The notes under the pieces: generated by a model
What the model was told of the DNA's origin: nothing
Databases searched by the model: none
Seen by the model: only the letters and a program-made list of their open reading frames with translations
Shown: positions 44,065-55,810 of the stretch, piece after piece
Position numbering within the stretch: position 1 is the stretch's first letter
Layout of the letters: each line of letters opens with the position of its first letter
Assembly: GCA_025458905.1 (NCBI GenBank)
Contig: JALORN010000013.1
Coordinates: 124,001-188,000 of the forward strand
Reading direction: 5' to 3'
From: Steroidobacteraceae bacterium
GTDB lineage: Bacteria > Pseudomonadota > Gammaproteobacteria > Steroidobacterales > Steroidobacteraceae
Length of the DNA: 64,000 nt
Translations under genes and position numbers: made by a program

Positions 44065-45645
44065 GTGCCCGCCTCGCGCATCGACCGCAGCTTCGAGCGG
44101 CGCCTGGCCGCCCTCGTCAACGGGGGGCAGAAGGGCGTCCTGCAGGGCGGCCGTCGCGGCGTCGAGAAGGAGTCGCTGCGGGTGACGCCCGAGGGCCGGG
44201 TCGCCCAGACCCTGCACCCGCCGGCACTCGGCTCCGCACTGACCGCCGAGCACATCACCACCGACTATTCGGAAGCGCTGATCGAGCTGGTCACGCCCAC
44301 CTTCCGCACCAACTGGGAGCTGCTGCAGTACCTCTGCGACCAGCACCAGTTCGTCTACCAGCACCTCGGCGAGGAGCTGCTGTGGGCGACCAGCATGCCC
44401 TGCGTGGTCGACGGCGACGCCAGCATCCCGATCGCCCAGTACGGGCCGTCGCACGTCGGCCGCCTGAAGACCATCTACCGCGAGGGCCTCGGCGCGCGCT
44501 ACGGCCGCGTGATGCAGGCGATCTCGGGCGTGCACTTCAACTATTCGTTCCCGGAGAAGCTCTGGGAGGCCTGGGCCGCGGTGCGCGAGTCGCGCGACGT
44601 GGGCCAGGGCTTCGTCTCCGCCAGCTACTTCGACCTGCTGCGCAACTACCGCCGCTTCGGCTGGATCGTGCTCTACCTCTTCGGCGTCTCGCCGACGGTC
44701 TGCAAGTCGTTCCTGCGGGCCCGCGACGCCGAGCTGCCGGAGTTCGGCAAGGGCACGGCCTGGGAGCCGTTCGCGACCTCGCTGCGGATGAGCGACCTCG
44801 GCTACCGCAACCGCAACCAGGCGGGCGTCGAGGTGTCGGTCAACAGCCTCGAGGAATACGTCCGCGACCTCACCGCCGCGATGACGACCCCGAGTCCGGA
44901 CTACGAGCGGATCGGCGTCAAGGTCAACGGCCAGTACCGGCAGCTGAACGCCAACCTGCTGCAGATCGAGAACGAGTACTACAGCTTCATCCGCCCCAAG
45001 CGCGTCGCGCGCTCCGGCGAGCGCCCGACCAAGGCGCTGCAGCGCGCCGGCGTCGAGTACGTCGAGGTGCGGGCGCTCGACGTCAGCGCCTTCGACCCGG
45101 TCGGCGTCAACCAGAACAAGCTGCGCTTCCTCGAGGCCTTCCTGGTGCTCTGCCTCACCCGCGACAGCCCGCTGATCGACGCCGGCGAGCAGGCGGCACT
45201 CGATCGCAACCACGTGATCGTCGCCCGGCGCGGCCGCGAGCGCGGCCTCGTGCTGCGCCGCGAGGGCCGGCAGGTGCCGATGCTCGAGTGGGCGCGCGAA
45301 CTGCTCGACCAGATGCAGGGCATCTGCGAGCTGCTCGACGACGGCGACCCGACCCGTCCATATTCGGCCGCGCTCGCGACCCAGGCGGCGAAGCTCGACG
45401 ACGTGGCGCTGACGCCGTCGGCGCGCCTCATCAAGGAGCTGCGCGACACGGGTGAAAGCTTTTTCGAGCTTGCGCTGCGCATGTCCCGGCAACACAAGAA
45501 CTATTTCCTCGACCTGTATCCTCCGAACGCCGCTCGCCTGGCCGAGTTCGCGAACGAGTCGGTCGAGTCGCTCGAGGCCGCGCGCGCGATCGAGGCGGCC
45601 TCGAGCGGCAGCTTCGACGCCTACCTCGCCCACTATCTCGCCTGA
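44065..45645 (+). CDS. gshA: Glutamate-cysteine ligase
   Basis: A 526-residue ATP-dependent enzyme that joins glutamate and cysteine, the first step of glutathione synthesis. The gammaproteobacterial class has GGRRGVEKESLRVTPEGRVA, TTDYSEALIELVTP, the metal/glutamate site ISGVHFNYSFPE and the block LGYRNRNQAGVEVSVNSLEE. The VEYVEVRALDVSAFDPVGVN stretch is also diagnostic. The length agrees with E. coli GshA. Initiation is from GTG five bases past the Mpo1-like stop, so it is likely in the same operon. No gshB is in the window. Confidence 0.96.
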   Translation: MPASRIDRSFERRLAALVNGGQKGVLQGGRRGVEKESLRVTPEGRVAQTLHPPALGSALTAEHITTDYSEALIELVTPTFRTNWELLQYLCDQHQFVYQHLGEELLWATSMPCVVDGDASIPIAQYGPSHVGRLKTIYREGLGARYGRVMQAISGVHFNYSFPEKLWEAWAAVRESRDVGQGFVSASYFDLLRNYRRFGWIVLYLFGVSPTVCKSFLRARDAELPEFGKGTAWEPFATSLRMSDLGYRNRNQAGVEVSVNSLEEYVRDLTAAMTTPSPDYERIGVKVNGQYRQLNANLLQIENEYYSFIRPKRVARSGERPTKALQRAGVEYVEVRALDVSAFDPVGVNQNKLRFLEAFLVLCLTRDSPLIDAGEQAALDRNHVIVARRGRERGLVLRREGRQVPMLEWARELLDQMQGICELLDDGDPTRPYSAALATQAAKLDDVALTPSARLIKELRDTGESFFELALRMSRQHKNYFLDLYPPNAARLAEFANESVESLEAARAIEAASSGSFDAYLAHYLA

Positions 45646-45816
45646 GCCACGGCTCGCCTGCAGGACGGCGCCGACGGCGACGCCGCGGCGTTTCACTTAT
45701 TGCAGGATGCGCGCGAAGCGCACGCGCGATGACATGCGGGATTCATGGTGCACGCCGTGGAAGCGTCATAGAATGGCGACAGCGCGCTCCACCTAATTTT
45801 CGAGACGCCTCCAAGA

Positions 45817-47028
45817 GTGTCACCCGCCAGCTTCATGCATCGTGCCGACTCTGCCGCTGCACGTGCGCTGGAGCAGGGCTTCCCGTGGCTGCGCTTCGAG
45901 CCGGCGCTGGAGCGCGAGTACCGGGACACCTCCGCCGACGCGGTGCGGCCGCGGGCGCGGATCGCGATGCTGCTCGCGCTGTGCACGGTGCTCGGCTTCT
46001 CGATCCTCGACCATCGCCTGCTCGGCGCGCCGTGGCGCCTGCCCGACGACCTGGTGCGCTTCGGCGTCGAGCTGCCGCTGGTGCTGCTCGCCACCTGGCT
46101 GATCGGCTCGCGCCACTACAAGCGCTTCTACCTGACGGCGCTGCACTTCGGCGCGCCGCTGTTCGGCGTCGCCGCGGCGTTCACGGCGGCGACCGCGGGG
46201 GACCCGGCCTTCGTCGCGCTCGGCACGGCGCGGCTGGTGCTGGCGACGTTCTTCGTCTATTTCATGCTCGGCCTGCCGTTCTTCGCCGCGCTGCGCACCA
46301 ACGCGTTCCTGGTCGCGGCCTTCGCGGTGGCGGCCTGGTGGATGGCGATGCCAAGCACGATGGCGCTCTACAACGTCTTCATCCTGCTGTGCGCCAACCT
46401 GTTCGCCGGCGCCGGCAGCTACGCCCTCGAACACGCGATGCGGCTCGCCTTCCTCGAGCGGCGGATGCTCGCCGAGGTCGCGAGCCACGACGGTCTCACG
46501 GGGCTGCTCAACCGGGCCGCGTTCGACACCCAGGTGGCGCGCGTCTGGGACCAGGCCGCGCGCGACCAGCAGAGCGTCGCGGTGGTGATGCTCGACATCG
46601 ACCACTTCAAGTCGTTCAACGACCGCTACGGCCACCAGGCCGGCGACCAGGCGCTGCGCGACGTCGCCGCGGCCGTCGCGCGCACCGCGCGTCGCCCGCT
46701 GGACCTGGTCGCCCGCTTCGGCGGCGAGGAGCTGATCGCCATCCTGCCCGGCGCCGATCGCCGGCACGCCGAGACGGTCGCCAAGGCGCTGGTCGAGGCG
46801 GTGTCAGGCCTCGGCATCCCCCATGCCGGCTCGCCGGGCGCGGGGCACGTCACCGTCAGCGTCGGGGTCGCGGCGGTCGACGCCACCCGCGAGTCTTCCT
46901 ACGAGTCGGCGATCCGGCTCGCCGACCGCGCGCTCTACCTCGCCAAGGACCAGGGGCGCAACCGCTGGGTCGTGCTCGACCGCTCGCTGCAGGTCCACGA
47001 CTTCGCCCCGCCGCTGCGCGTCGCCTGA
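45817..47028 (+). CDS. Membrane diguanylate cyclase
   Basis: A 403-residue protein with six hydrophobic helices (about 50-200) and a C-terminal GGDEF domain. The active site reads RFGGEELIAIL, GGEEL rather than GGEEF, which many active enzymes tolerate. An RxxD inhibitory motif (RPLD) lies five residues before it. The HDGLTGLLNRAAFDTQ and LDIDHFKSFNDRYGHQAGDQ blocks are intact. The sensor part is a 6TM region, not the 7TM-DISM or TPR type of the other two cyclases here. The GTG start used here is followed by an in-frame ATG at 45835. Confidence 0.88.
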   Translation: MSPASFMHRADSAAARALEQGFPWLRFEPALEREYRDTSADAVRPRARIAMLLALCTVLGFSILDHRLLGAPWRLPDDLVRFGVELPLVLLATWLIGSRHYKRFYLTALHFGAPLFGVAAAFTAATAGDPAFVALGTARLVLATFFVYFMLGLPFFAALRTNAFLVAAFAVAAWWMAMPSTMALYNVFILLCANLFAGAGSYALEHAMRLAFLERRMLAEVASHDGLTGLLNRAAFDTQVARVWDQAARDQQSVAVVMLDIDHFKSFNDRYGHQAGDQALRDVAAAVARTARRPLDLVARFGGEELIAILPGADRRHAETVAKALVEAVSGLGIPHAGSPGAGHVTVSVGVAAVDATRESSYESAIRLADRALYLAKDQGRNRWVVLDRSLQVHDFAPPLRVA

Positions 47029-47037
47029 CGCGGCCGC

Positions 47038-48015
47038 TCAGCGCCGGAACGGGATCTCGACGCCGGCGAATTCCTCGTCGACCGCCTCCTGCCCGTCGCT
47101 GTCCTCGACCGCCTGGACGCGCCGCCGGGTCAGGTGCGGCGCGACCATCGCGACGAACTCGTAGCTGAAGCTGCGCAGCAGCGAGCCGCGGCGGAACCCG
47201 AGCCAGGTGGTGTGCGGCTCGAAGATGTGCGCGGCGCTGCGCACCCGCAGGTCCGCGTCCTGCTGCGGGTCGACCGCGACGTCGGCCAGGATGCCGACCC
47301 CCAGGCCCGCGCGGATGTATTCCTTGATCACGTCCGAGTCCCAGGCGGTCAGCGCCACGTTCGGCGTCTCGCCCGCCCGGGCGAACACGTCCAGCAGCGA
47401 CGACGGGCCGGTGAAGCTGAACGAGTAGGTGATGATCGGGTGCTGGGCGAGCTGCGCGAGCGTCGGCGCCTGCACCGCTGCCAGCGGGTGCTCCGCCGGC
47501 ACCACGACCACGCGGCGCCAGCGGTAGCACGGCAGCCGCACCAGGTCGGGGAAGAGGTGGGCGCCGCCGGTGGCGATCACGAAGTCCACGCGGTCGCGCG
47601 CCACCATCTCGGCGATCTGCTCCGAGGTGCCCTGGTGCAGGTGCAGCCGTACGCCGGGGAATTGCTGGCGGAAACGCTTCAGCACCGGCGGCAGCACGTA
47701 GCGGGCCTGGGTGTGCGTGGTCGCGATCGACAGCGAGCCTTCCTGGTCCTTGCGCAGCTCGGCCGCGAGGCCCCGGATGTTGCCGATCTCGCGCACGATG
47801 TGCCGGGCGCGGGCGATCACCTTCTCGCCGGGCGCCGTGACGCGCACCAGCGCGCGCCCCTCGCGGACGAAGATCCGGAAGCCGAGCTCGTCCTCGAGCA
47901 TCTTCAGCTGCTTGCTGACGCCGGGCTGCGAGGTGTGCAGCGCCTTGGCCGCGGCGGTGATGTTGAGGTCGTTGTCGGCGACCGATACGAGGTAGCGGAG
48001 CTGGTGCAGTTTCAT
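47038..48015 (-). CDS. cysB: LysR-type regulator CysB
   Basis: A 325-residue transcription regulator of cysteine and sulfur assimilation. The helix-turn-helix is NITAAAKALHTSQPGVSKQL, preceded by MKLHQLRYLVSVADNDLN. The coinducer-binding domain has SIATTHTQARYVLPPVLKRF, HQGTSEQIAEMV, TYSFSFTGPS and DSDVIKEYIRAGLGVGILA, all typical of CysB/Cbl. The inducer should be O- or N-acetylserine. gshA, a consumer of cysteine, lies a gene away, but the sulfur assimilation genes themselves are not in the window. Confidence 0.94.
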   Translation of the reverse strand: MKLHQLRYLVSVADNDLNITAAAKALHTSQPGVSKQLKMLEDELGFRIFVREGRALVRVTAPGEKVIARARHIVREIGNIRGLAAELRKDQEGSLSIATTHTQARYVLPPVLKRFRQQFPGVRLHLHQGTSEQIAEMVARDRVDFVIATGGAHLFPDLVRLPCYRWRRVVVVPAEHPLAAVQAPTLAQLAQHPIITYSFSFTGPSSLLDVFARAGETPNVALTAWDSDVIKEYIRAGLGVGILADVAVDPQQDADLRVRSAAHIFEPHTTWLGFRRGSLLRSFSYEFVAMVAPHLTRRRVQAVEDSDGQEAVDEEFAGVEIPFRR

Positions 48016-48099
48016 CGGAGGGCGTGCTGGGCAGGGCTCGTCAGGGCTCGGCAGGGTGTGCGGCCGGGAAGCCGCTGCGGCGACCGGCACCCGTCCGGT

Positions 48100-49377
48100 T
48101 CAGCCCCCCTCGGCCAGCAGCTTCTCGACCAGGTCGGCGAAGTCGCGGCGCAGCCGGCGGTGGAACTCGCCGCTCGCCGGCGCGGCGAAACCGGTGTGGC
48201 TGCCGCGCACCCGGCCGTCGCGGCCGACGAAGAACGTGGTCGGCCAGGCGTTGAGGTTCTCCGCGCCCGGGATCTTCTCCCCGACCTGCGACGGCTCGCC
48301 GGCGAGCAGGTAGGTGTAGTCGATGCCGTAACGGGCGACGAACGCCTGCAGCCGCCGCGGGTCGGCGAGCTGCTCGGCCTCCTCGAAGCTCAGCGCGACG
48401 ACCTCGAGCCCGAGACCCCGGTAGCGGCGGTAGAGCTCGGCGAGGAACGGCGCCTCGTCGTGGCAGTTCGGGCACCAGCTCCCGGTGACGTTGACCACCA
48501 GCACCTTGCCCGCGAAGCGCGGATCGCGTTCCGTGACCTGCCGGCCGGCGAGGTCCGGGGCGCTGAAGGTGAACGGGCGCGAGGGATCCTTCCAGCGCGT
48601 GTGGCGCGCGAAGTCCGAGGGCTCGATGCCGCTCGCCGAGGCGTCGCGCGGCCGGATCGCCGTGAACGACTGCGGGCCATAGGGGCTCTGCAGCGCGAGC
48701 TCGAGCCGCCCGTCGGCACGCGGCACGACGTCCAGCACGTAGGCGCGCGCGCCGTCGAAGTGATCGAGGCGGAAGCGCTCCCCGGTCCAGCCGCCGGTGA
48801 GCAGCCCCGTGTCGCCGTCGACGCGCAGGATCGCGGCCGAGACCTTCGAGCCGCGCTGCCGCACGATGAAGCGGTACGCCTGCTCGCCCTTCTTGCTGCC
48901 GGTCGGCAGCGTCCACAGCCCGGCGATGTCCGGCGCGCCCCGGGCCCAGGCCGGCGCGGCGCGGCGCGGCCGCAGCTCCAGCGCCCAGGGCCCGGTGCGG
49001 GTGGAGTAGGTGGCGCGCAGTTCCTCGCCCGCGAGCGTGCCGCGCAGCGTGGTCGCGTAGTGCGCGAAATCCAGGGCCAGGCGCTCGCCGTCGAGGCTCC
49101 CCGACGTGGAGCGAACGCGCTCGTCGCCGTTGAAGAAGGCCGCACGGGCGCCCGGGCCCTTCGCGTCGAGCTCGAGCTCGAGCGCGACACGCACCACCAG
49201 GCCGTCGCGCCGCGCCTCGCCCTCCCAGATACGCGCCGCAGCCGCCGCACCGGGCGTCAAGAGCGCGAGCGCCAACGCGAGCGCCAGCGCCCGCCATGGC
49301 GCCGCGACGGGCAGGCGCGACGACGTCGGCCGTGCACGCGGCCGCGTGGCCGCTCGACCGGTTGAAGACAGCGACAT
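48100..49377 (-). CDS. TlpA-like thioredoxin-fold protein with a large N-terminal domain
   Basis: A 425-residue exported protein. A signal-like hydrophobic segment (APWRALALALALALLTPGAA) is followed by a beta-rich N-terminal domain of about 230 residues of unknown family. The C-terminal TlpA-type thioredoxin domain has the active site VNVTGSWCPNCHDEAPFLAE, then cis-Pro in NAWPTTFFVGRDGRVRG. It should reduce or oxidise periplasmic disulfides, as in cytochrome maturation. The N-terminal domain may bind a partner. The ATG chosen follows a long upstream frame with no coding signal. It lies between cysB and def. Confidence 0.83.
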   Translation of the reverse strand: MSLSSTGRAATRPRARPTSSRLPVAAPWRALALALALALLTPGAAAAARIWEGEARRDGLVVRVALELELDAKGPGARAAFFNGDERVRSTSGSLDGERLALDFAHYATTLRGTLAGEELRATYSTRTGPWALELRPRRAAPAWARGAPDIAGLWTLPTGSKKGEQAYRFIVRQRGSKVSAAILRVDGDTGLLTGGWTGERFRLDHFDGARAYVLDVVPRADGRLELALQSPYGPQSFTAIRPRDASASGIEPSDFARHTRWKDPSRPFTFSAPDLAGRQVTERDPRFAGKVLVVNVTGSWCPNCHDEAPFLAELYRRYRGLGLEVVALSFEEAEQLADPRRLQAFVARYGIDYTYLLAGEPSQVGEKIPGAENLNAWPTTFFVGRDGRVRGSHTGFAAPASGEFHRRLRRDFADLVEKLLAEGG

Positions 49378-49480
49378 CCAGACCTCTGCCACGAATCGGC
49401 GCACGCTAGCGCCGCCGGGCCGGGCGCGGCCAATGCCGGCTCGGCATGGCGACCATGCCAGGCGTTCTAGCACCGCCGGA

Positions 49481-50026
49481 TCAACGCAACCCGCTGCCGG
49501 CTCCCGGGAACCGCCCCGCGTCGAACGCGTCCATGAACCCGAAGTGGCGCAGGTCGCGGATGCGCATCGGGTAGAGCATGCCGAGCAGGTGGTCGACCTC
49601 GTGCTGCACGACCCGCGCGTGGAAGCCCTCGACCGAGCGGTCGACGCTGGCGCCGTGCTCGTCGACGCCCTGGTAGCGGATCCGGCGCCAGCGCGGCACG
49701 AGCCCCCGCATCCCGGGCACCGAGAGGCAGCCTTCCCAGCCTTCCTCGATCTCGTCCGACAGCGGCGTGATCACCGGGTTGATCAGCACCGTGTCGGGCA
49801 CCGGCGCCGCGTCGGGATAGCGCGGGCTGTGCTCGAGGCCGAAGATCACCAACTGCAGCGGCACGCCGACCTGCGGCGCGGCGAGCCCGGCGCCGTCGAG
49901 CGAGCGCATGGTGTCCCGCATGTCGGCGAGCAGGGCCGCGAGCGCCGGGTCGCGCAGGTCGCCGACCGGCGCCGACGGCTGCAGCAGCCTCGGGTCGCCC
50001 ATGCGCAGCACTTCCCTGATCGCCAT
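49481..50026 (-). CDS. def: Peptide deformylase
   Basis: A 181-residue metalloenzyme that removes the formyl group from new proteins. The three motifs are [21 protein letters not shown] with the Cys metal ligand, and [16 protein letters not shown] with the two His ligands and catalytic Glu. It lies 20 bp below the isoaspartyl peptidase gene instead of with fmt, so it may be a second deformylase copy; whether another exists elsewhere cannot be seen. Confidence 0.95.
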   Translation of the reverse strand: MAIREVLRMGDPRLLQPSAPVGDLRDPALAALLADMRDTMRSLDGAGLAAPQVGVPLQLVIFGLEHSPRYPDAAPVPDTVLINPVITPLSDEIEEGWEGCLSVPGMRGLVPRWRRIRYQGVDEHGASVDRSVEGFHARVVQHEVDHLLGMLYPMRIRDLRHFGFMDAFDAGRFPGAGSGLR

Positions 50027-50046
50027 CCCGGCCCCGCCTCCGCCGC

Positions 50047-51069
50047 TCAGTCCCGATCGTAGTCCGGCGGCTCGCGCAGGATCGCGATGCTGCGCCGGCC
50101 GCGCGAGTCGCGCATCGCGCGGAACATGCCGTCGCTGTTGAACTCCATCACCACGCCGCCGGCGCGGTCGATCGCGATCACGCCGCCGTCGCCGCCGCGC
50201 TCCTCGAGCTTGCGGTGGATCACCTCGCGCACCGCGCGCTCCAGCGACCAGCCGCGATACTCCACCAGCGCGCAGATGTCGTAGGCCACCACCGAGCGGA
50301 TGAAGTACTCGCCGTGGCCGGTCGCCGACACGGCGCAGGACGCGTTGTTGGCATAGGTGCCGGCGCCGATGATCGGCGAGTCGCCGACGCGTCCCCAGCG
50401 CTTGCCGGTCATGCCGCCGGTCGAGGTCGCCGCCGCCAGGTTGCCGTTGCGGTCGATCGCGACCGCGCCCACGGTGCCCAGGCCCTGCAGCTCGTTGCGC
50501 GGCTGCGCGCGCCCGCTCAGCACGCGATCGAGCTGCTCGCGGCGCAGCGGCGTCTGGAACCAGGAGTTCGGCACGAGGGAGAAGCCCTGCTCGATCGCGA
50601 ACTCCTCGGCGCCGCTGCCGAACAGCATCACGTGCGGCGACGCCTCCATCACCCGGCGCGCGAGGTCGATGGGGTTGCGGATGTGGCGGATGCCGGCGAC
50701 CGCGCCGGCGCGCAGGTGGCGGCCGTCCATGATCGAGGCGTCGAGCTCGGCCTCGCCCTCGTGCGTCAGCACCGCGCCGCGCCCCGCGTTGAACAGCGGG
50801 TTGTCCTCGAGCAGCCGCACCGCCGTGGCCACGGCGTCGAGGCTCGAGCCGCCGGCCTCGAGCACCGCGTAGCCGGCGTCGAGCGCCTCGGCGAGCCCGG
50901 CGCGGTATTCGGCGCCGCCGTCGGCGCCGAGCTGCCCGGCGTTCATGCTGCCGGCCCCGCCATGGATCGCGATCGAGATCATCCGACGCTCCGCCGACAT
51001 GCCGGGGCCGGCCGCGGCGAGGAGACCCGCGACGCCCAGCAGCCAGAATGCCGTGTTGCGGCGAGCCAT
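50047..51069 (-). CDS. Exported isoaspartyl peptidase/L-asparaginase
   Basis: A 340-residue Ntn-hydrolase that matures by cutting itself before a catalytic Thr and then hydrolyses isoaspartyl dipeptides and asparagine. The start [16 protein letters not shown], the cleavage site [17 protein letters not shown] (Thr of GTVGAV) and [20 protein letters not shown] are family marks. A signal peptide (about 1-26) sends it to the periplasm. It probably forms an operon with def downstream. Confidence 0.92.
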   Translation of the reverse strand: MARRNTAFWLLGVAGLLAAAGPGMSAERRMISIAIHGGAGSMNAGQLGADGGAEYRAGLAEALDAGYAVLEAGGSSLDAVATAVRLLEDNPLFNAGRGAVLTHEGEAELDASIMDGRHLRAGAVAGIRHIRNPIDLARRVMEASPHVMLFGSGAEEFAIEQGFSLVPNSWFQTPLRREQLDRVLSGRAQPRNELQGLGTVGAVAIDRNGNLAAATSTGGMTGKRWGRVGDSPIIGAGTYANNASCAVSATGHGEYFIRSVVAYDICALVEYRGWSLERAVREVIHRKLEERGGDGGVIAIDRAGGVVMEFNSDGMFRAMRDSRGRRSIAILREPPDYDRD

Positions 51070-51291
51070 CGGTTTCCCCAGTGAGCCGCGCGTCCTTGCG
51101 CCCGCACCATTCTAGCCCCAGCTCCGGTCCCGGCAGGCACCATCCTGCGCGTCCACACCGCCCGCGTGACCGCGGCCCCGGCCGCCGTCGTTCCGGCACG
51201 TGGACGGAGGGGGATGCCGGCCCCCGGGATGGGCCGGCCAGACCGGGCGGCGCTTTTGCGTTGCCCCCCGAATCTCGTTACCGTCCCCTCG

Positions 51292-52752
51292 ATGCAACAC
51301 CCGACCCTGCGCTTCGACCGGCGCTTCCTCGCGATCGCCGCGCTGCTGTTCGGCGGCGCCCTGCTGATGGTCTTCGGCGGCTTCGGCCCCTCCGCCCGGG
51401 CGCTCGCCGTGGCCCTGGTCGCCCTCTCGATCGCCGCGATCGTGCTCGCGCCGCTGCCGGCCGGCACCCGCGGCCTGGTCTGCGCGGTGATGCTCGGCCT
51501 CGCCACCGGCATTGCGTCGGTCAACCTGTTCGCGATCGGCATCTTCCAGGGCCCGATCACCCGCGAGTTCGGCTGGACCCAGACGCAGTACTCCATCGTC
51601 ACCCTGATCGGCACGCTGGTGACGGTGGCCTCGTCGCTGTACATCGGGCGGCTGTTCGACCGCCAGGGGGTGCGGCGCTGGGCGATGGTCTCCACGGTGC
51701 TGTTCGCGCTGCTGCTCGCCTCGCTCTACTGGTTGACCGACAGCCTGCTGCACTTCTACCTGGTGTTCGCGATCGTGCCGATCCTCGGCGCCGGCACCTC
51801 CTCGATCGCCTACTCGCGGGTGGTCGCCCGCTGGTTCGACCAGCGCCGCGGCCAGGCCTTCGGCGCCGCGCTCGCCGGGATCGGCATCGGCGGCGCGCTG
51901 CTCTCGCCGCTGTCGCAATTCCTCATTTCCGAGGTCGGCTGGCGCGGCGCCTACGTCGGGCTCGGGCTGCTGAACCTCGTGGTGACGCTGCCGGTGGTCG
52001 CCTGGCTGCTGTACGACTCGCCGGCGGAGCGCGGCCTCGGCCTCGACGGCCAGCCGCTGGCGTCGGGCGGGCGGCTCGAGGCCGGCAAGCGCGACGTCCC
52101 GGTCCTCGGCTACACGGCCGCGCAGTCGCGGCGCCAGCCGCGCTTCTGGCAGATGATCGCGGCCTTCCTGCTGCTGTCGTTCGCGATCGGCGGCGTGATG
52201 CTGCCGCTGGTGCCGATCCTGCGCGCGCGCGGCGTCTCGCCGGCGGACGCCGCGGCGGTGCAGGGCGCGCTCGGCCTCGCGCTGATCGTCGGCCGCGCGT
52301 TCGCCGGCTTCCTGATGGACCGCATCTTCGTGCCGTACGTCGCCGCCTCGATCCTCGCCTTCCCGATCGTCGGCGTCGCCCTGCTCGCGCTCGGCGCCAC
52401 CGGGCCCGCGGCGATCGTCGCCGCGGTGTGCCTCGGCCTCGCCGCCGGTGCCGAGCTCGACGTGATCGCGGTGCTGATCACGCGCTACTTCGGCACGCGG
52501 GCCTACGCCGAGAACTACGGCTGGCAGTACGCCGCCTGGACGCTCGGCTCGGGCACCGCGCCGATCCTGACCAACCGGGTGTACGACCTGACCGGCTCGC
52601 ACACCGCGATCCTCTGGGTCTACATGGGGTTGTTCGCCGCGGCCGCGTTGCTGGTGCTGCGCCTCGGGCCGTATCCGCGGCTCGAGCCGCCGGCACCAGC
52701 CGCCGGCGGGGCGCCGGCCGTCGCGGCGGGCGGCGTGGCCGCGGGCGGCTGA
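51292..52752 (+). CDS. MFS transporter
   Basis: A 486-residue major facilitator with about fourteen hydrophobic segments, two more than usual, the first pair at residues 13-50. The MFS pattern in loop 2-3 (IGRLFDRQGVRRWAMVST) and the pore helix EFGWTQTQYSIVTLIGTLVT resemble the OFA/monocarboxylate porter type. The C-terminus is Ala/Gly-rich. An ATG further upstream would add 40 or so residues without a domain and was not used. The substrate is probably a carboxylate; unproven. Confidence 0.87.
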   Translation: MQHPTLRFDRRFLAIAALLFGGALLMVFGGFGPSARALAVALVALSIAAIVLAPLPAGTRGLVCAVMLGLATGIASVNLFAIGIFQGPITREFGWTQTQYSIVTLIGTLVTVASSLYIGRLFDRQGVRRWAMVSTVLFALLLASLYWLTDSLLHFYLVFAIVPILGAGTSSIAYSRVVARWFDQRRGQAFGAALAGIGIGGALLSPLSQFLISEVGWRGAYVGLGLLNLVVTLPVVAWLLYDSPAERGLGLDGQPLASGGRLEAGKRDVPVLGYTAAQSRRQPRFWQMIAAFLLLSFAIGGVMLPLVPILRARGVSPADAAAVQGALGLALIVGRAFAGFLMDRIFVPYVAASILAFPIVGVALLALGATGPAAIVAAVCLGLAAGAELDVIAVLITRYFGTRAYAENYGWQYAAWTLGSGTAPILTNRVYDLTGSHTAILWVYMGLFAAAALLVLRLGPYPRLEPPAPAAGGAPAVAAGGVAAGG

Positions 52753-52807
52753 CACCGCGCCCCCGGCCGGCGCCGCCGCCGTCCGGCGGCGCGGCGCGGC
52801 GCGCGGC

Positions 52808-54605
<1,798 letters not shown>

Positions 54606-54803
54606 CGAAGCGCGCCTCGAACCCGGCGCCTGCGCGGCCGCCGGCCGCCCAGACCGCCTCCGCACGCGGGCCCGCACACTGCCGCGTGCGGCAGCCTCAC
54701 GTGGAATGCGCCCGGATCCCGGGATGCGCGCGGCTTGCGCACGGCGGATGCCGCCGCTAGCGTGCACGCTCCACGCAATCCGCAGGCACCCACGAGGACG
54801 GCG

Positions 54804-55778
54804 ATGACGAAGGCGATCAGGATCGAGCGGCACGGTGGGCCCGAGGCCCTGCAGTACGTCGACGTCGAGGTCGGCGCGCCCGGCCCCGACGAGGTGCAGC
54901 TGCGGCACACCGCGATCGGCATCAACTACATCGACGTCTACGATCGCACCGGCCTCTACCCGATGCCGCTGCCCGGCGGCCTCGGCCGCGAGGCCGCGGG
55001 CGTCGTGCTCGCGGTCGGCCGGAAGGTGAAGGGCTTCCGCAGGGGCGATCGTGTCGCCTACGTGCACACCGCGCCCGGCGCCTATGCCGAGGTGCGCAAC
55101 GTCCCGGCCGCGCGCCTCGTCAAGGTGCCGAAGTCGATCAGCGACGAGCAGGCCGCCGCGATGATGCTGAAGGGCCTGACCGCGCAGTACCTGCTGCGCC
55201 GCACCTACCGCGTGAAGCGCGGCGACTGGATCCTGGTGCATGCAGCCGCGGGAGGCGTGGGGCTCATCCTCACCCAGTGGGCGCGTGCGCTCGGCGCCAG
55301 GGTGATCGGCGTCGTCGGCTCGGACGCCAAGGCGCAGCTCGCCAGGCGCCACGGCTGCCACCACGTTCTGGTGAGCGGCCGCGACGACCTGGTCGCCTCC
55401 GTCAAGAAGCTCACCAAGAATGCCGGCGTCGCCGTGGTCTACGACTCGGTGGGGGCCGATACCTTCATCCCCTCGCTCGACTGCCTCGCGCCCCTCGGCA
55501 TGATGGTCACCTACGGCAATGCCTCGGGTCCCGTGCCGCCGTTCTCGCCGCTCGAGCTCTCCAAGCGCGGCTCGCTGTTCCTGACCCGCCCCTCGCTGTT
55601 CGCCTACATCGCCCAGCGGCGCGATCTCGACGCGATGGCCCGCGACCTGTTCCGCGCCGTCTCGAGCCGCAAGGTCAAGATCGTCATCGGCCAGCGCTAC
55701 CCGCTCGCCGAGGCCGGCCAGGCCCACGCCGACCTCGAGGCCCGCAAGACCACCGGCTCCACCGTCCTCATCCCCTAG
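54804..55778 (+). CDS. qor: Quinone oxidoreductase (NADPH), zeta-crystallin family
   Basis: A 324-residue zinc-free MDR enzyme that reduces quinones with NADPH. It opens with AIRIERHGGPEALQYVDVEV and has GREAAGVVLAVGRKV, the nucleotide motif VHAAAGGVGLILTQWARA and YDSVGADTFIPSLDCLAPLG. Zinc-ligand cysteines are missing, as expected. The start is preceded by GAGGA. The stop codon adjoins the dispersed repeat. Confidence 0.92.
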   Translation: MTKAIRIERHGGPEALQYVDVEVGAPGPDEVQLRHTAIGINYIDVYDRTGLYPMPLPGGLGREAAGVVLAVGRKVKGFRRGDRVAYVHTAPGAYAEVRNVPAARLVKVPKSISDEQAAAMMLKGLTAQYLLRRTYRVKRGDWILVHAAAGGVGLILTQWARALGARVIGVVGSDAKAQLARRHGCHHVLVSGRDDLVASVKKLTKNAGVAVVYDSVGADTFIPSLDCLAPLGMMVTYGNASGPVPPFSPLELSKRGSLFLTRPSLFAYIAQRRDLDAMARDLFRAVSSRKVKIVIGQRYPLAEAGQAHADLEARKTTGSTVLIP

Positions 55779-55810
55779 AAAAAAGGGGACGGATTTATTT
55801 TTCCGGGAAA
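55779..55810. repeat. Dispersed repeat, single arm; carries the kinase stop codon
   Basis: The sequence AAAAGGGGACGGATTTATTT, followed by TTCCGGGAAA, matches one arm of the palindrome near 60.4 kb. It starts one base after the qor stop. On the minus strand it supplies the TAA stop of the histidine kinase gene and the last three codons' context (GAAAAATAAATCC). It is a clear case of a mobile repeat trimmed into a gene end. Confidence 0.85.
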
